DNA of 64,000 bases from AR12 sp036265915 (GTDB lineage Bacteria; Methylomirabilota; Methylomirabilia; Rokubacteriales; CSP1-6). Shown piece after piece: positions 34,209 to 42,489 of the stretch; positions within the stretch are counted from its first letter, which is position 1; each line of letters starts with the position of its first letter. Below the pieces are notes generated by a model that worked only from the letters and a program-made list of their open reading frames with translations, made no database searches and had not been told where the DNA came from. A program made the translations under genes and the position numbers. The DNA lies in NCBI GenBank assembly GCA_036265915.1, contig DATAOC010000134.1, positions 1 through 64,000 on the forward strand. The letters run 5' to 3'.

Positions 34209-36199
34209 GACGACGCCGTGCTCCCGAGGACCAGGCCATCGAGCTGGGGCACGGTGGGCGCGGCGGTCGGAACGAACGCCGTGAACGTCGAGCCCTTGCC
34301 TTTGCCTGGACTCTCGGCGAACACGCGCCCGCCATGGAGCTCGACGATGTTCTTCACGAGCGCGAGCCCGAGACCGAGTCCGCCCTGCGCACGAGTCGTG
34401 GAGCTGTCCTCCTGACGGAACGGCTCGAAGACGTGGGGAAGCACCTCGGCGCTGATGCCGACGCCGGTGTCGGCCACCACGATCTGCAGCTGTCCGCCCG
34501 TGCGACTCACCGTCACATCGATGCGTCCGCCCGCCGACGTGAACTTGATGGCGTTCATCACGAGGTTCCAGATGACCTGCCGGATGCGGTCGGGATCACA
34601 GGTCATCTGTCCGAGATCGGGCGCCAGCTCTGCGATGAGCTCGACGCCTTTCGAGTCCGCGGCCGGCAGCACGGTATCGAGCGCACCCTCGATGAGCGCA
34701 GCCACCTCGCACGCCTCGAAGCTCAACGCCAGACGGCCGCTGACGATACGCGACAGATCGAGCAGGTCCTCGACCAGCCGCGCCTGCGCCGCGGCGCTGC
34801 GCACGATGACGTCGACGGCATGCGGCCGCGTCGTCTCGTCCAGACTGCCACTCTGGAGCATCCGCGCGTACCCGAGGATGGAGTTCAGTGGGGTCCGCAG
34901 CTCGTGCGAGACGATCGCGAGCAGCTGCTCCTTGGTGCGGTTCGACGCCTCGGCCTCCTCACGCGCTTGCCGCTCGCGTAGCAGCAGCCGCTCGCGCTCC
35001 TCCTCGAGACGGCGGCGCTCGGTGACGTCGCGGGCGATCTTCGAGGCGCCGACGATCCGTCCCTCGCCGTCCTTCACGGGGGAGACCGTCAGCGAGATGT
35101 GCAGCCGGCGTCCGTCCTTCGCCACGCGAACCGTCTCAAAGTGGTCGACCATGTCGCCGCGGCGGATCCGTGCGAGTACCTCGTCTTCCTCGAAACGGCG
35201 GTCCTCGGGGATGATCAGCGTGATGTGACGGCCGACGGCCTCCTCGGCGCTCCAGCCGAACATCCGCTCGGCGCCGCGGTTCCAGGAGCGGATGACGCCG
35301 GTGAGCGTCTTGCTCACGATGGCGTCGTCGGAGTTGTCGACGATGGCGGCCAGCCGGCTCTGTTGCTCCAGGAACTGGTCCTTGGCGCGGTTCAGCCGCT
35401 CGGCCTCGGCGCGCGCCGCTCGCTCCTGCTCGAGCAGACGCTCGCGCTCGATCTCGCCCTCCTTGCGGTCGGTGACATCGGCCAGCATCCCGATGTAGCC
35501 GATCACCGCTCCGGCAGACCACTCCGGCATGGCGCGGCCGACCACCCAGCGGACCGCCCCGTCGGGACGGACGAAGCGATACTCCGATTCGAACTCGGCG
35601 GACGTTCTGGCGGCGCGATACCAGGCGTCGAACACGCGCTGGCGGTCGTCGGGGTGAAGCGTGGCCGCCCATCCCGAGCCGCGCGCATCCTCCGCGGGCA
35701 GCCCGGTGATCTCGCACCATCGGGGGTTGACGTACACGCAGTCGCCGGCGGCATCCGTCCTGAACAAGCCGACGGGCGCAATGCGCGCGAGCAGCTCGAA
35801 CCGCGCCTCGGTCGCCTGCCGCTCGGCGTCGGCGCGCTTCAAGGCGGTGATGTCGCGCGTGAAGCACCGTGAGTGGAGAAATTCGCCGGTCGGACGTCGG
35901 CGGACGTTCGACGTGATGAGCACGTGCCGCAGCGAACCGTCCTTCGCCCGCAGCCGCGCCTCGTAGTCATGGAGCGTCTCGCCGCGCTTCAGCCGGGCCA
36001 GGATGTCGGCGATGACGTCGGCGTCCGCGTGGAAGTCCCCGATGTGCCGGCCGATGTATTCTTCCCGCCGATAGCCGAGCAGATCCAGCTCGGTCTGGTT
36101 GGCGTGGAGAATCGTGCCGTCGGCGGCCACGAGGTGCAGGCCCAGCGCCGCGTGCTCGAAGAAATCGCGAAACGTCGCGTCGTCGTCGTCGATCGACAT
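34205..36199 (-). CDS. Soluble PAS-PAS-PAS sensor histidine kinase
   Basis: A 664-residue cytoplasmic kinase with no membrane segments. PAS1 (about 10-125, TELDLLGYRREEYIGRH), PAS2/PAC (about 130-250), PAS3/PAC (about 280-400), then HisKA (QLLAIVSHELRTPLNSILGY, catalytic His) and HATPase_c (NLVMNAIKFTSAGG, DTGVGISAEVLPHVFEPF, GLGLGLALVKN). PAS1 is nearly the same as the PAS of the hybrid kinase at 12348-15851. It overlaps the receiver gene downstream by 4 bases. The signal is probably intracellular. Confidence 0.92.
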   Translation of the reverse strand: MSIDDDDATFRDFFEHAALGLHLVAADGTILHANQTELDLLGYRREEYIGRHIGDFHADADVIADILARLKRGETLHDYEARLRAKDGSLRHVLITSNVRRRPTGEFLHSRCFTRDITALKRADAERQATEARFELLARIAPVGLFRTDAAGDCVYVNPRWCEITGLPAEDARGSGWAATLHPDDRQRVFDAWYRAARTSAEFESEYRFVRPDGAVRWVVGRAMPEWSAGAVIGYIGMLADVTDRKEGEIERERLLEQERAARAEAERLNRAKDQFLEQQSRLAAIVDNSDDAIVSKTLTGVIRSWNRGAERMFGWSAEEAVGRHITLIIPEDRRFEEDEVLARIRRGDMVDHFETVRVAKDGRRLHISLTVSPVKDGEGRIVGASKIARDVTERRRLEEERERLLLRERQAREEAEASNRTKEQLLAIVSHELRTPLNSILGYARMLQSGSLDETTRPHAVDVIVRSAAAQARLVEDLLDLSRIVSGRLALSFEACEVAALIEGALDTVLPAADSKGVELIAELAPDLGQMTCDPDRIRQVIWNLVMNAIKFTSAGGRIDVTVSRTGGQLQIVVADTGVGISAEVLPHVFEPFRQEDSSTTRAQGGLGLGLALVKNIVELHGGRVFAESPGKGKGSTFTAFVPTAAPTVPQLDGLVLGSTASS

Positions 36200-36266
36200 T
36201 GCGCGGCTCCGATTGTACCCGGCGGTCGCGCCGCTCGCTATTCAGCTTCGCGGCGTTCCGGAGTTC

Positions 36267-36277
36267 GGCTGTGAAAC
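36267..36277 (-). promoter_or_regulatory. GTTTCACAGCC motif upstream of the PAS kinase
   Basis: On the minus strand GTTTCACAGCC lies 68 bases before the kinase start; the identical word is 70 bases before the hybrid kinase start at 15851. Here it is preceded by an A-rich tract (TAAAAA) rather than by a second inverted arm. Confidence 0.4.
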
Positions 36278-36303
36278 TTTTTACCCACACGGGCGATGGC
36301 CCG

Positions 36304-37086
36304 CTAGCAGAATCCCTGGGTGGCGACCGCGAAGAGCCGTCCGCGGTCGCCGGGCAGCGCCGCATCACCGTGGATCATCAAGGGCGATTCGGTCCCACTG
36401 TCGAATCCCGCCGACGCGAGCCGCGCCAGGAGCACTGTCTGAGTCGTGGGCACGTGCACGCGGACGGGGCCCGCGTGTCCGGCGGCGACGTGCTCGATCA
36501 GCGCGGCCGCCGCGTCGGCATCCGGCGCGACCACGGGGCCGATCACGAGCACGTCGCGCTGCGGCGTCGCGAGCGCGAATCCGGCCACGCTGCCGTCGTC
36601 GCCGCGGAGCACGCTGGCGCCACGCGCGTATGACCGGCGCGCGTCGAGCATCCGCGCGCGGGAGGCTCCGACGGCCTCGGCGTCCAGCGCACGGACGGCC
36701 GCCATGTCGGAGTCGCACAGCGCGGCGAGCCCTCGCCTCGTCTGGCGCGGGTCCGGTGCATGATCGGCGGTCCGGGTCAGGCGGCCGATGTGCGCGACGG
36801 TGGCGAAGCCGAGCCGGCGGTAGAGCGAGAAGCCCTGCTGCGTCGCGATGAGGATCGTGGGCGGCGGCGGCACGGCGCGGGAGGCAAGCAGATGCGTCAT
36901 GAGCGCGCCGGCCAGGCCGTGGCCGCGCCACGCGGGCTTGACGACCACCATGCCGATCGACGCGAGGCCGGGGCCGTACTCGAAGATCGCGGCGGTGGAG
37001 ACGACCTCGCCACTGTCCAGACGGTGGCCGACGACACGGCCGGCGTGAAGCATGGCGCGCCAGTCCTCATCGGTGTGCGGCCACAC
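36304..37086 (-). CDS. GNAT-family acetyltransferase (two-lobed)
   Basis: A GNAT protein of at least 260 residues. The acetyl-CoA loop lies in IGMVVVKPAWRGHGLAGALM (R/Q-x-x-G-x-G/A form), followed by ATQQGFSLYRRLGFATV and a second, GNAT-like half with VIGPVVAPDADAAAALI. This matches GNAT plus acetyltransf_18-type proteins of about 280 residues. The fold should begin about 20 residues upstream (VARLGALGEADLRGLLDV), and the frame is open there, but no ATG, GTG or TTG occurs between the GTG at 37086 and the end of the preceding gene. The true start may be a rare codon near 37152. The substrate is unknown. Confidence 0.75.
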   Translation of the reverse strand: MWPHTDEDWRAMLHAGRVVGHRLDSGEVVSTAAIFEYGPGLASIGMVVVKPAWRGHGLAGALMTHLLASRAVPPPPTILIATQQGFSLYRRLGFATVAHIGRLTRTADHAPDPRQTRRGLAALCDSDMAAVRALDAEAVGASRARMLDARRSYARGASVLRGDDGSVAGFALATPQRDVLVIGPVVAPDADAAAALIEHVAAGHAGPVRVHVPTTQTVLLARLASAGFDSGTESPLMIHGDAALPGDRGRLFAVATQGFC

Positions 37087-37148
37087 CGCGCTCTCGGTGA
37101 CGTCGAGCAGTCCCCGGAGATCGGCTTCGCCGAGAGCGCCGAGTCGAG

Positions 37149-38054
37149 CTACGCGCCGCCTCCCGTGCGCACCGCCACGCCGGCCCAGGCCTCGTAGAGC
37201 TTCGTCACCGCCGCCATGTCGGCGCCGTCCAGTCCCTGCGCCGCCGCGGCCTCGTAGATCTGACGCACGGTCGCAGTCGCGAGCATCGGCACCCCGAGGC
37301 TTGCCGCCATGTCGAGCGCCAGAGCGAGATCCTTGCGCGACAGCGCGATGCTGAAGTGTGGCGTGAAGTCGCCGGCCAGAACGTTCGGGAATCGTTTCAG
37401 AAAATGGTGCGAGCGTCCGCCGCTGGTCGAGAGCACCTCGAAGAGGCGCGCGGGGTCCATGCCCGCGCGCACGCCGAGCACCATGGCCTCGGCCGCGACG
37501 GCGACGTTGCACATCGACATGACGTTGTTCACAAGCTTCACGATGTGGCCGGCGCCCAGCGGCCCGAGGTGGTGAATCTCGGAGCCAAGGCTCTCGAGCA
37601 CCGGCCGCACGCGGGCCAGCGGCGCGGCCTCGCCGCCGACGAGGAACACGAGCTTGCCGGCTGCCGCGTCCGCGGGGCCGCCACTCACCGGCGCCCCGAG
37701 CGCGTCGATGCCACGCGCGCGCGCCGTTTCGGCGACATCGGCCCACGTTCCGGGATCGACGGTGCTGACGTCAACGAGGATGGAGCCGGCACGCGCGGCC
37801 GCGACGGCCCCGTTCGGACCCAGGTATGCCGCGCGCACCGCGACGGGATTCGGCAGGCTCGAGAGAACGACGTCCGCGCCCTCGGCGGCCGCGGCGGCTG
37901 ACTTCGCGCCCGCTACACCGGTCGCCACGGCGGCCGCGGTGCGCGCCTCGCTCACGTCATAGCCGAGCACCGCGAAGCCTCGCTGCACGAGGCGACCGGC
38001 CATGGCCCCGCCCATCGCGCCGAGCCCCAGGAACCCGATCCGAGCCTTCGTCAT
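37149..38054 (-). CDS. NAD(P)-dependent beta-hydroxyacid dehydrogenase (HIBADH/GarR family)
   Basis: The 301 residues carry the N-terminal Rossmann motif GFLGLGAMGGAMAGRL (8-23), the substrate site APVSGGPADAAAG and the catalytic Lys in HIVKLVNNVMSM, diagnostic of 3-hydroxyisobutyrate and tartronate semialdehyde reductases. These oxidise or reduce 3-hydroxyacids or semialdehydes. Subfamily cannot be told. The GNAT gene follows at its stop. It is divergent from the selenoprotein-like gene, with 71 bases between. Confidence 0.92.
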   Translation of the reverse strand: MTKARIGFLGLGAMGGAMAGRLVQRGFAVLGYDVSEARTAAAVATGVAGAKSAAAAAEGADVVLSSLPNPVAVRAAYLGPNGAVAAARAGSILVDVSTVDPGTWADVAETARARGIDALGAPVSGGPADAAAGKLVFLVGGEAAPLARVRPVLESLGSEIHHLGPLGAGHIVKLVNNVMSMCNVAVAAEAMVLGVRAGMDPARLFEVLSTSGGRSHHFLKRFPNVLAGDFTPHFSIALSRKDLALALDMAASLGVPMLATATVRQIYEAAAAQGLDGADMAAVTKLYEAWAGVAVRTGGGA

Positions 38055-38125
38055 GGCGAGGCACTATATCCGATCCGGTGGGACACTTCGCGTACGGGCG
38101 TCGAGCGCGCCCGGAAGGAGGCGTC

Positions 38126-38662
38126 ATGACCACCGAACGCATCGCTCCCCCCGATGATCCCACTCTCGCCGTCCGTGCCAGCTACGCGATCGGCCGTCGG
38201 CTCTTCGGCGACGTGCCGACGCCCCAGAAGCTGATGGCGCATCGGCCGGCGCTCATGGTCGGCCTGGGCGCGCTGTGGACGTCCATCGAGCGCTTCGGCG
38301 CCCTCGACGGGCGCCTGCGCGCGCTCGTGCAGCTCCACGTCGCCCGGCTGTACGACGTCGCCTACTGAATGGACATCCGTCACGCCGTCGGCGTGAAGGA
38401 GCGCGTGGACGAGGCGACGCTGGCCGCGCTCGGTGATTGGCGGACGAGCGCTCGTTTCACGCCGCGCGAGCGCGCCGCCCTGGCACTGACCGAGGAGATC
38501 GTCGCCGATGACCGCGAGGTCTCGGACGCGTGCTTTGCGGCCGTTCGCGAGCACTTCGCCGAGGCGGACGTCGTCGAGCTGGTCTTCGTCGTCGGCTACC
38601 AGATCTTTGCGAGCAAGTTCGCGAAGGCGTTCCGGCTGGTGCCCCAGGGATTCAGCGCTTGA
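38126..38662 (+). CDS. Carboxymuconolactone decarboxylase/AhpD-like selenoprotein (Sec81)
   Basis: A 178-residue protein if TGA at 38366-38368 is read as selenocysteine. The first 80 codons (ATG at 38126 after AAGGAGG) and the 97 codons after the TGA are in the same frame and join into one typical AhpD/CMD-fold protein. The family has a CxxC followed by MDIG or LDIH; here the sequence is YDVAY-U-MDIRHAVG, so Sec replaces the second (peroxidatic-position) cysteine and the first is Val. The region after it (RFTPRERAALALTEEIVAD) matches the family. A hairpin with its loop 18 bases after the TGA follows. Role: probably alkyl-peroxide or thiol redox chemistry. Alternatively a pseudogene with one nonsense change. 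It overlaps the convergent permease gene by 11 bases. Confidence 0.75.
38380..38396 (+). promoter_or_regulatory. SECIS-like hairpin, CMD selenoprotein
   Basis: tcacgcc (38380-38386), loop gtc (38387-38389), ggcgtga (38390-38396): a perfect 7-base stem directly downstream of the TGA, with the loop starting 18 bases after it. The loop begins with G, as in bacterial SelB-recognised elements. Confidence 0.6.
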
Positions 38663-39170
38663 AGTACCCGTACAGCCACTGGCCGATGAGACCCATCACG
38701 GGCGGCAGCAGCACGCCGGGGATGAAGCGCGCGAGCGTCAGCGGCCAGCCGAGCAGCGGCGCTTCGTAGGTCAGCGTGCGGATCGGGCTCACGAGCGTCT
38801 TCGCGGTCAGCAGGGTGATGAGCGGAGCCGGCGCCGCGCCGTGCTGCAGGAGGTTGGCGGCGACCGGAAAGAGGACGTAGGGACCACCGGGGATCGCCAG
38901 ACCGGCGAGCCAGCCGATCAGCACGCCGCGGCCGACGTGCTCGGCGCCGAGCCAGCGCGAGAGCACCGGCCGCGGGATCAGCACGTCGAGCAAGCCGGCC
39001 AGGAGGAAGCCGAGCGCAAGCTCGATCCAGACGCCGCGGACGAGCCGCCCGGCCGACGCGAAGCCGGCCAGCGGCAGCCGCGCGTCGCGCGCGAACGCCA
39101 CCGCGATCGCGACGAGCACGAGCGCCAGCAGGATCCACAGGGTGACGTCCACGCCGCGGCGCCGTGTCAC
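38652..39170 (-). CDS. Permease-like membrane protein coupled to pqqE
   Basis: A 172-residue integral membrane protein starting at GTG 39170, overlapping the pqqE stop (GTGA). It has about four or five helices (TLWILLALVLVAIAVAF near 11-27, IELALGFLLAGLLDVLI, VLIGWLAGLAIPGG, then a C-terminal pair ending GLIGQWLYGYF) and the GPYVLFPVAANLLQHG segment seen in PF03773-type (ArsP-like) permeases, but is about half their length. The overlap with pqqE suggests it works with PQQ, perhaps in export, which is inference only. Confidence 0.65.
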   Translation of the reverse strand: MTRRRGVDVTLWILLALVLVAIAVAFARDARLPLAGFASAGRLVRGVWIELALGFLLAGLLDVLIPRPVLSRWLGAEHVGRGVLIGWLAGLAIPGGPYVLFPVAANLLQHGAAPAPLITLLTAKTLVSPIRTLTYEAPLLGWPLTLARFIPGVLLPPVMGLIGQWLYGYFKR

Positions 39171-40261
39171 ACGCGCTCGGCCGGGCGCGCCATGCGATAC
39201 GTGATCGTCTCCGTCGGCTCGGCCGCGTCCGCGCGCGCCGCCTCGATGAGGTGGTGCGCGGGCGCCAGCGAGCACGCGGGGTCGGTGGCCCTGGCATCCC
39301 CCGTCAGGTGGAACGCCTGGCAACGACAGCCGCCGAAATCGATCGCGCGCCGATCGCAGCTGCGGCACGGCTCCGGCATCCACGCCTCGCCGCGAAACGC
39401 ACCGAAGGCCGCGGAGTCTCGCCAGATGTCGGCCAGCGAGCGGCTGCGCGCGCTGTCGAAGGTCAGCCCGGGCAGCGTATGCGCCGCGTGGCACGGCAGC
39501 ACGAGCCCGTCGGGCGCGACGACGAGGAAGCGCCGCCCCCAGCCGTCCATGCACGCTTTGGGAACCTCGGCGTAGTAGTCGGGGGTGACGAAGAGCACCT
39601 CCATGCGGCCCTGGAGCCGCCGGCGCGCCGCGCGGGCCACCTCGCGCGCGGCGTCGAGCTGCGCGCGCGTGGGCAGCAGCGAGCGGCGGTTCACCAGCGC
39701 CCAGCCGAGATACTGCGTGTTCGCCAGCTCGAGCCGGTCCGCGCCGAGGGACTCGGCGAGCGCGATCACCTCCGCGACGCGGTCGAGGTTCTGCCGGTGC
39801 AGCACCACGTTCAGCGTCAGCGGAAAGCCCAGCTCCTTCACCCAGCGCGCGACCTGCAGCTTGCGGTCGAACGCCCGCACGCCGGCGATGCGGTCGGAGG
39901 CGGCGGCGGAGACGTCCTGGATCGAGACCTGCACGTTGTCGAGGCCGAGCGCCCGGAACCCCGCGAGCCGCTCCCGTGAGAGCGGAATGCCGCTCGTGAT
40001 CAGGTTCGTGTAGAGGTCGAGCCGCCTCGCGCCTTCGACGAGCGGCTCGAGATCATCGCGCAGCAGCGGCTCGCCGCCTGTCAGATTCAGCTGCACGACG
40101 CCGAGGGCCTCCGCCTCGGCGAAGATCCGGAGCCAGTCGTCCGTGCCGAGCGCCTCGGCGTGCCGCGGATAATCGGTCGGATTGGAACAGTAGGGGCAGC
40201 GAAGCGGACAGCGATAGGTCAGCTCGGCAACGAGCGTGTACGGTCGCGGCTCTTCACTCAT
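39167..40261 (-). CDS. pqqE: PQQ biosynthesis radical SAM enzyme PqqE
   Basis: Forms the carbon-carbon bond between Glu and Tyr of the PqqA peptide, the first committed step of PQQ synthesis. The 364 residues have the AdoMet cluster motif CPLRCPYC (Cys18, Cys22, Cys25), NLTGGEPLLR, and the SPASM auxiliary-cluster cysteines (PCRSCDRRAIDFGGCRCQ, then DPACS). It overlaps pqqD by 8 bases. Its partner PqqD is the peptide chaperone that presents PqqA. Confidence 0.95.
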   Translation of the reverse strand: MSEEPRPYTLVAELTYRCPLRCPYCSNPTDYPRHAEALGTDDWLRIFAEAEALGVVQLNLTGGEPLLRDDLEPLVEGARRLDLYTNLITSGIPLSRERLAGFRALGLDNVQVSIQDVSAAASDRIAGVRAFDRKLQVARWVKELGFPLTLNVVLHRQNLDRVAEVIALAESLGADRLELANTQYLGWALVNRRSLLPTRAQLDAAREVARAARRRLQGRMEVLFVTPDYYAEVPKACMDGWGRRFLVVAPDGLVLPCHAAHTLPGLTFDSARSRSLADIWRDSAAFGAFRGEAWMPEPCRSCDRRAIDFGGCRCQAFHLTGDARATDPACSLAPAHHLIEAARADAAEPTETITYRMARPAERV

Positions 40262-40544
40262 CGCCGCTCCGGATCAGCCCGCGCTCGGCCATCTGGTCGA
40301 GAAAGCCGAGGATCTCGCGCTCCACCGTCTCGCGCTCTTTCGACGCGTATTTCGCGACGAGCCGCTCGACGATCGCGCCGACCGTCAGCTCGCCGGTGCA
40401 GAGCTGGACCACGTCGGCGGCCGTCTCATTGAGCACCAGTCCTCGCTCGGGGTACAGCAGGAGATACCGCGAAGCCTGCCGGTCCCACCGCAGCCGCGCC
40501 TTGGCGGCCAGCGCGGGCCGGCTCTCGGTGGTCAGCGAGCTCAC
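40254..40544 (-). CDS. pqqD: PQQ biosynthesis peptide chaperone PqqD
   Basis: A 96-residue PqqD: RLRWDRQASRYLLLYPERG and LVLNETAADVVQLCTGELTV are the RRE-fold core that binds the PqqA precursor and docks on PqqE. It starts at GTG 40544, overlapping the pqqC stop (GTGA); a longer open frame upstream lies within pqqC and is not used. Length matches the family. Confidence 0.92.
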   Translation of the reverse strand: MSSLTTESRPALAAKARLRWDRQASRYLLLYPERGLVLNETAADVVQLCTGELTVGAIVERLVAKYASKERETVEREILGFLDQMAERGLIRSGDE

Positions 40545-41278
40545 GCGCGCGCGCCGCCCGCGCCCCAGCCCGGCTCGACGTAGGCGGTGTAGAGCGAGTC
40601 GAGCAGATGCCACAGGATCTCCGTCTTGCGGATCAGCGCGGCCACGCAGCGCTCCTGCAGCTCGTATGTCGTGGCGCGCGACACGACGAACTCGATCGCC
40701 TCCTGCGAGTCCTTTCGCGCGCGCGGCGGACGCGTCCGGAAGTAATCGAGCGTGTCCTTGTCGATCCACGGGTAATGACGCTCCCAGGCGAGCACCCGCC
40801 GCGTCATGAGATCCGGCGAGAAGAACTCCGTGAGCGACGAGGCCACCGCCTCCAGAAGCGTCCGCTCGCGCACCAGGTGCACGTAGCCGTCGCACGCGAA
40901 GCGGACGCCGGGCAGCACCGAGCCGCACGATGCGACCTCCTCGCGATCGAGACCGACGCCTTCGGCCAGTCGCAGCCAGAGCTCGAGTCCCCCCTCGCCG
41001 GCGGCGTCGCCGTCGTGATCGCGGATGCGCCGGATCCACATCCGGCGGAAGGCCGGATCCTCGGACTTCGACAGGATGAGCGCATCCTTGATCGGCACGC
41101 GCGTCTGGTAGTAGTACCGGTTCAGCACCCACTGCTGCAGCTGCAGCCGCGTGAGCTTTCCGTCGTGCATGAGCTGGTGGTAGCGATGGTGGTCGTGGTA
41201 GCGGCTCTCGCCTTCGCGCCGCACCCAGTCGATGAACTGCTCGCGACTCAGGGGCGCACGCGCGGATCCATCGCTCAT
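40541..41278 (-). CDS. pqqC: Pyrroloquinoline-quinone synthase PqqC
   Basis: Catalyses the last step, cofactor-free ring closure and eight-electron oxidation to PQQ. The 245 residues form the all-helical TENA/THI-4-like fold with the conserved SRYHDHHRYHQLMHDGKL start, QQWVLNRYYYQTRVPIKDA, the RIRDHDGD segment, and LTEFFSPDLMTRRVLAWERHYPWI. It starts at ATG 41278, overlapping the pqqB stop (ATGA); eight residues upstream are excluded. Confidence 0.95.
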   Translation of the reverse strand: MSDGSARAPLSREQFIDWVRREGESRYHDHHRYHQLMHDGKLTRLQLQQWVLNRYYYQTRVPIKDALILSKSEDPAFRRMWIRRIRDHDGDAAGEGGLELWLRLAEGVGLDREEVASCGSVLPGVRFACDGYVHLVRERTLLEAVASSLTEFFSPDLMTRRVLAWERHYPWIDKDTLDYFRTRPPRARKDSQEAIEFVVSRATTYELQERCVAALIRKTEILWHLLDSLYTAYVEPGWGAGGARA

Positions 41279-42198
41279 AACACCACCTCCATCCCGTCCC
41301 ACGCGACCTCCCAGCCGGCGGCGGCGACGGCGGCGCGCTCGGGCGAGTCATCGCGCAGGATGGGATTCGTGTTGTTGATGTGAATGTAGACGCGGCGCCC
41401 GGCGCGGGTGCCGGCGAGCTGCGCGAGGCTTCCGGTGGGTCCGCCGATGGGCAGATGCGCCATGTCCTCGGCGCGCTTGGTGCCGAGCCCGAGCGCCGGC
41501 AGCTCGTCGCTCGACCAGAACGTGCCGTCGAAGAAGACCGCGTCGGCGCCGGTGAGCGTCTGGCGGACCGTCTCGTTCACGGCGCCGACGCCGCTCACAT
41601 AGGCCAGCACGCGGCCGCTACGCGGCTCGCGGACGGCAAGCGCCACGTTGTCCTCCGGATCGGCCGCCCGCTCGCCCTCGAGGTGGACGGGCGCCTTGCC
41701 CGGCACCACGACCGCTTCTGCGGTCAGGCCCGTCGCGCGACCCTCGGCATCGACGAGGTCCTCCTCACGACCGCTCTTGAGGATGCGCCACGTGACCTGC
41801 CCCGGAAACCGCTCGAGCGTCCGATACAGGACATTGCCGCGCGTGAAGCCGCGCTGCACCGGGTCCGTCGCGTAGATCATCAAGCGATGGGATTCGCGCA
41901 GCGACAGCAGGCCGAGGGAATGATCGAGGTCGCCGTTGGTGAGCACGATGGCCGCGATCGGCGAATGGCGTGGCGCGCGCGGATGCAGGATCCGCGCGCT
42001 CTCGATCTGCGCGCGGATCTCCGGCGAGCAGTTCAGCAGGACCCAGCCGTCGGCGCCGTCGGCGCTGACGGCGACGCACTCCTGGCTGCGCGCCTGTGCG
42101 CGGATGGTTCCCTCACGCACACCGCGACAGTTCGGGCAGCCGCAGTTCCATTGCGGGAAGCCACCCCCCGCCGCGGAACCGAGCACGCGGATACGCAT
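41275..42198 (-). CDS. pqqB: PQQ biosynthesis protein PqqB (metallo-beta-lactamase fold)
   Basis: A 307-residue PqqB, which hydroxylates the processed Glu-Tyr intermediate. It begins MRIRVLGSAAGGGFPQWNCG, has the structural zinc cysteines in WNCGCPNCRG, the metal-site motif LTNGDLDHSLGLL in place of HxHxDH, and YIHINNTNPIL near the end, all family hallmarks. The ATG at 42198 fits the fold start. A strong hairpin lies between pqqA and this gene. Confidence 0.95.
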   Translation of the reverse strand: MRIRVLGSAAGGGFPQWNCGCPNCRGVREGTIRAQARSQECVAVSADGADGWVLLNCSPEIRAQIESARILHPRAPRHSPIAAIVLTNGDLDHSLGLLSLRESHRLMIYATDPVQRGFTRGNVLYRTLERFPGQVTWRILKSGREEDLVDAEGRATGLTAEAVVVPGKAPVHLEGERAADPEDNVALAVREPRSGRVLAYVSGVGAVNETVRQTLTGADAVFFDGTFWSSDELPALGLGTKRAEDMAHLPIGGPTGSLAQLAGTRAGRRVYIHINNTNPILRDDSPERAAVAAAGWEVAWDGMEVVL

Positions 42199-42227
42199 CT
42201 TCGCCTCATCCCCCCCTACAAACACGA

Positions 42228-42266
42228 CAGCCCTTCCGCCGACCGTTCAGCCGGCGTGAAGGGCTG
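42228..42266 (-). terminator. pqqA-pqqB intergenic attenuator hairpin
   Basis: cagcccttc (42228-42236) pairs with gaagggctg (42258-42266); inside, cgccg and cggcg extend the stem with a one-base bulge. On the transcribed strand TCGTGTTTGTAGG follows. A partial terminator here would give more pqqA message than pqqBCDE message, as PqqA is needed as a substrate. Confidence 0.6.
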
Positions 42267-42294
42267 CCTCCGACTCGCTGGAGTCCGCGTGGTG

Positions 42295-42393
42295 CTAGAA
42301 GCGGTCGTCGGGCTCCTGACCGAAATCGTCCTGGTACGAGTTGATCTCGGCGTCCATCCTGACCTCGACGAACTGGGGCGCTTCCCAAGTCAT
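42295..42393 (-). CDS. pqqA: PQQ precursor peptide PqqA
   Basis: A 32-residue peptide (MTWEAPQFVEVRMDAEINSY followed by QDDFGQEPDDRF) that supplies the Glu and Tyr joined into PQQ. The required E-x3-Y is EINSY (Glu16, Tyr20). GGAGGTG precedes the ATG at 42393. It lies upstream of pqqBCDE on the same strand, with its own promoter and a hairpin before pqqB. Confidence 0.95.
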   Translation of the reverse strand: MTWEAPQFVEVRMDAEINSYQDDFGQEPDDRF

Positions 42394-42451
42394 CGCTGCA
42401 CCTCCATGAGGTTTCCGTTTCGAGCACCCACCGGCACTACGGCGTGAGGCG

Positions 42452-42480
42452 ATGCTATGCGACTCCCCGCTCCTCGTCAA
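42452..42480 (-). promoter_or_regulatory. Promoter of pqqA
   Basis: On the minus strand TTGACG (42480-42475) and TAGCAT (42457-42452) are separated by 17 bases and end about 58 bases before the pqqA start. The -35 lies just past the tonB stop, so the element is independent of tonB. Confidence 0.5.
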
Positions 42481-42489
42481 CACCCCTGC

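Noticed and set aside
38126..38368. Two independent short genes around 38368, or a pseudogene
   Set aside because: The halves join into one family-length protein, the TGA is at the redox Cys, and a SECIS-like stem follows; a second gene shows the same. A nonsense mutation is not fully excluded.
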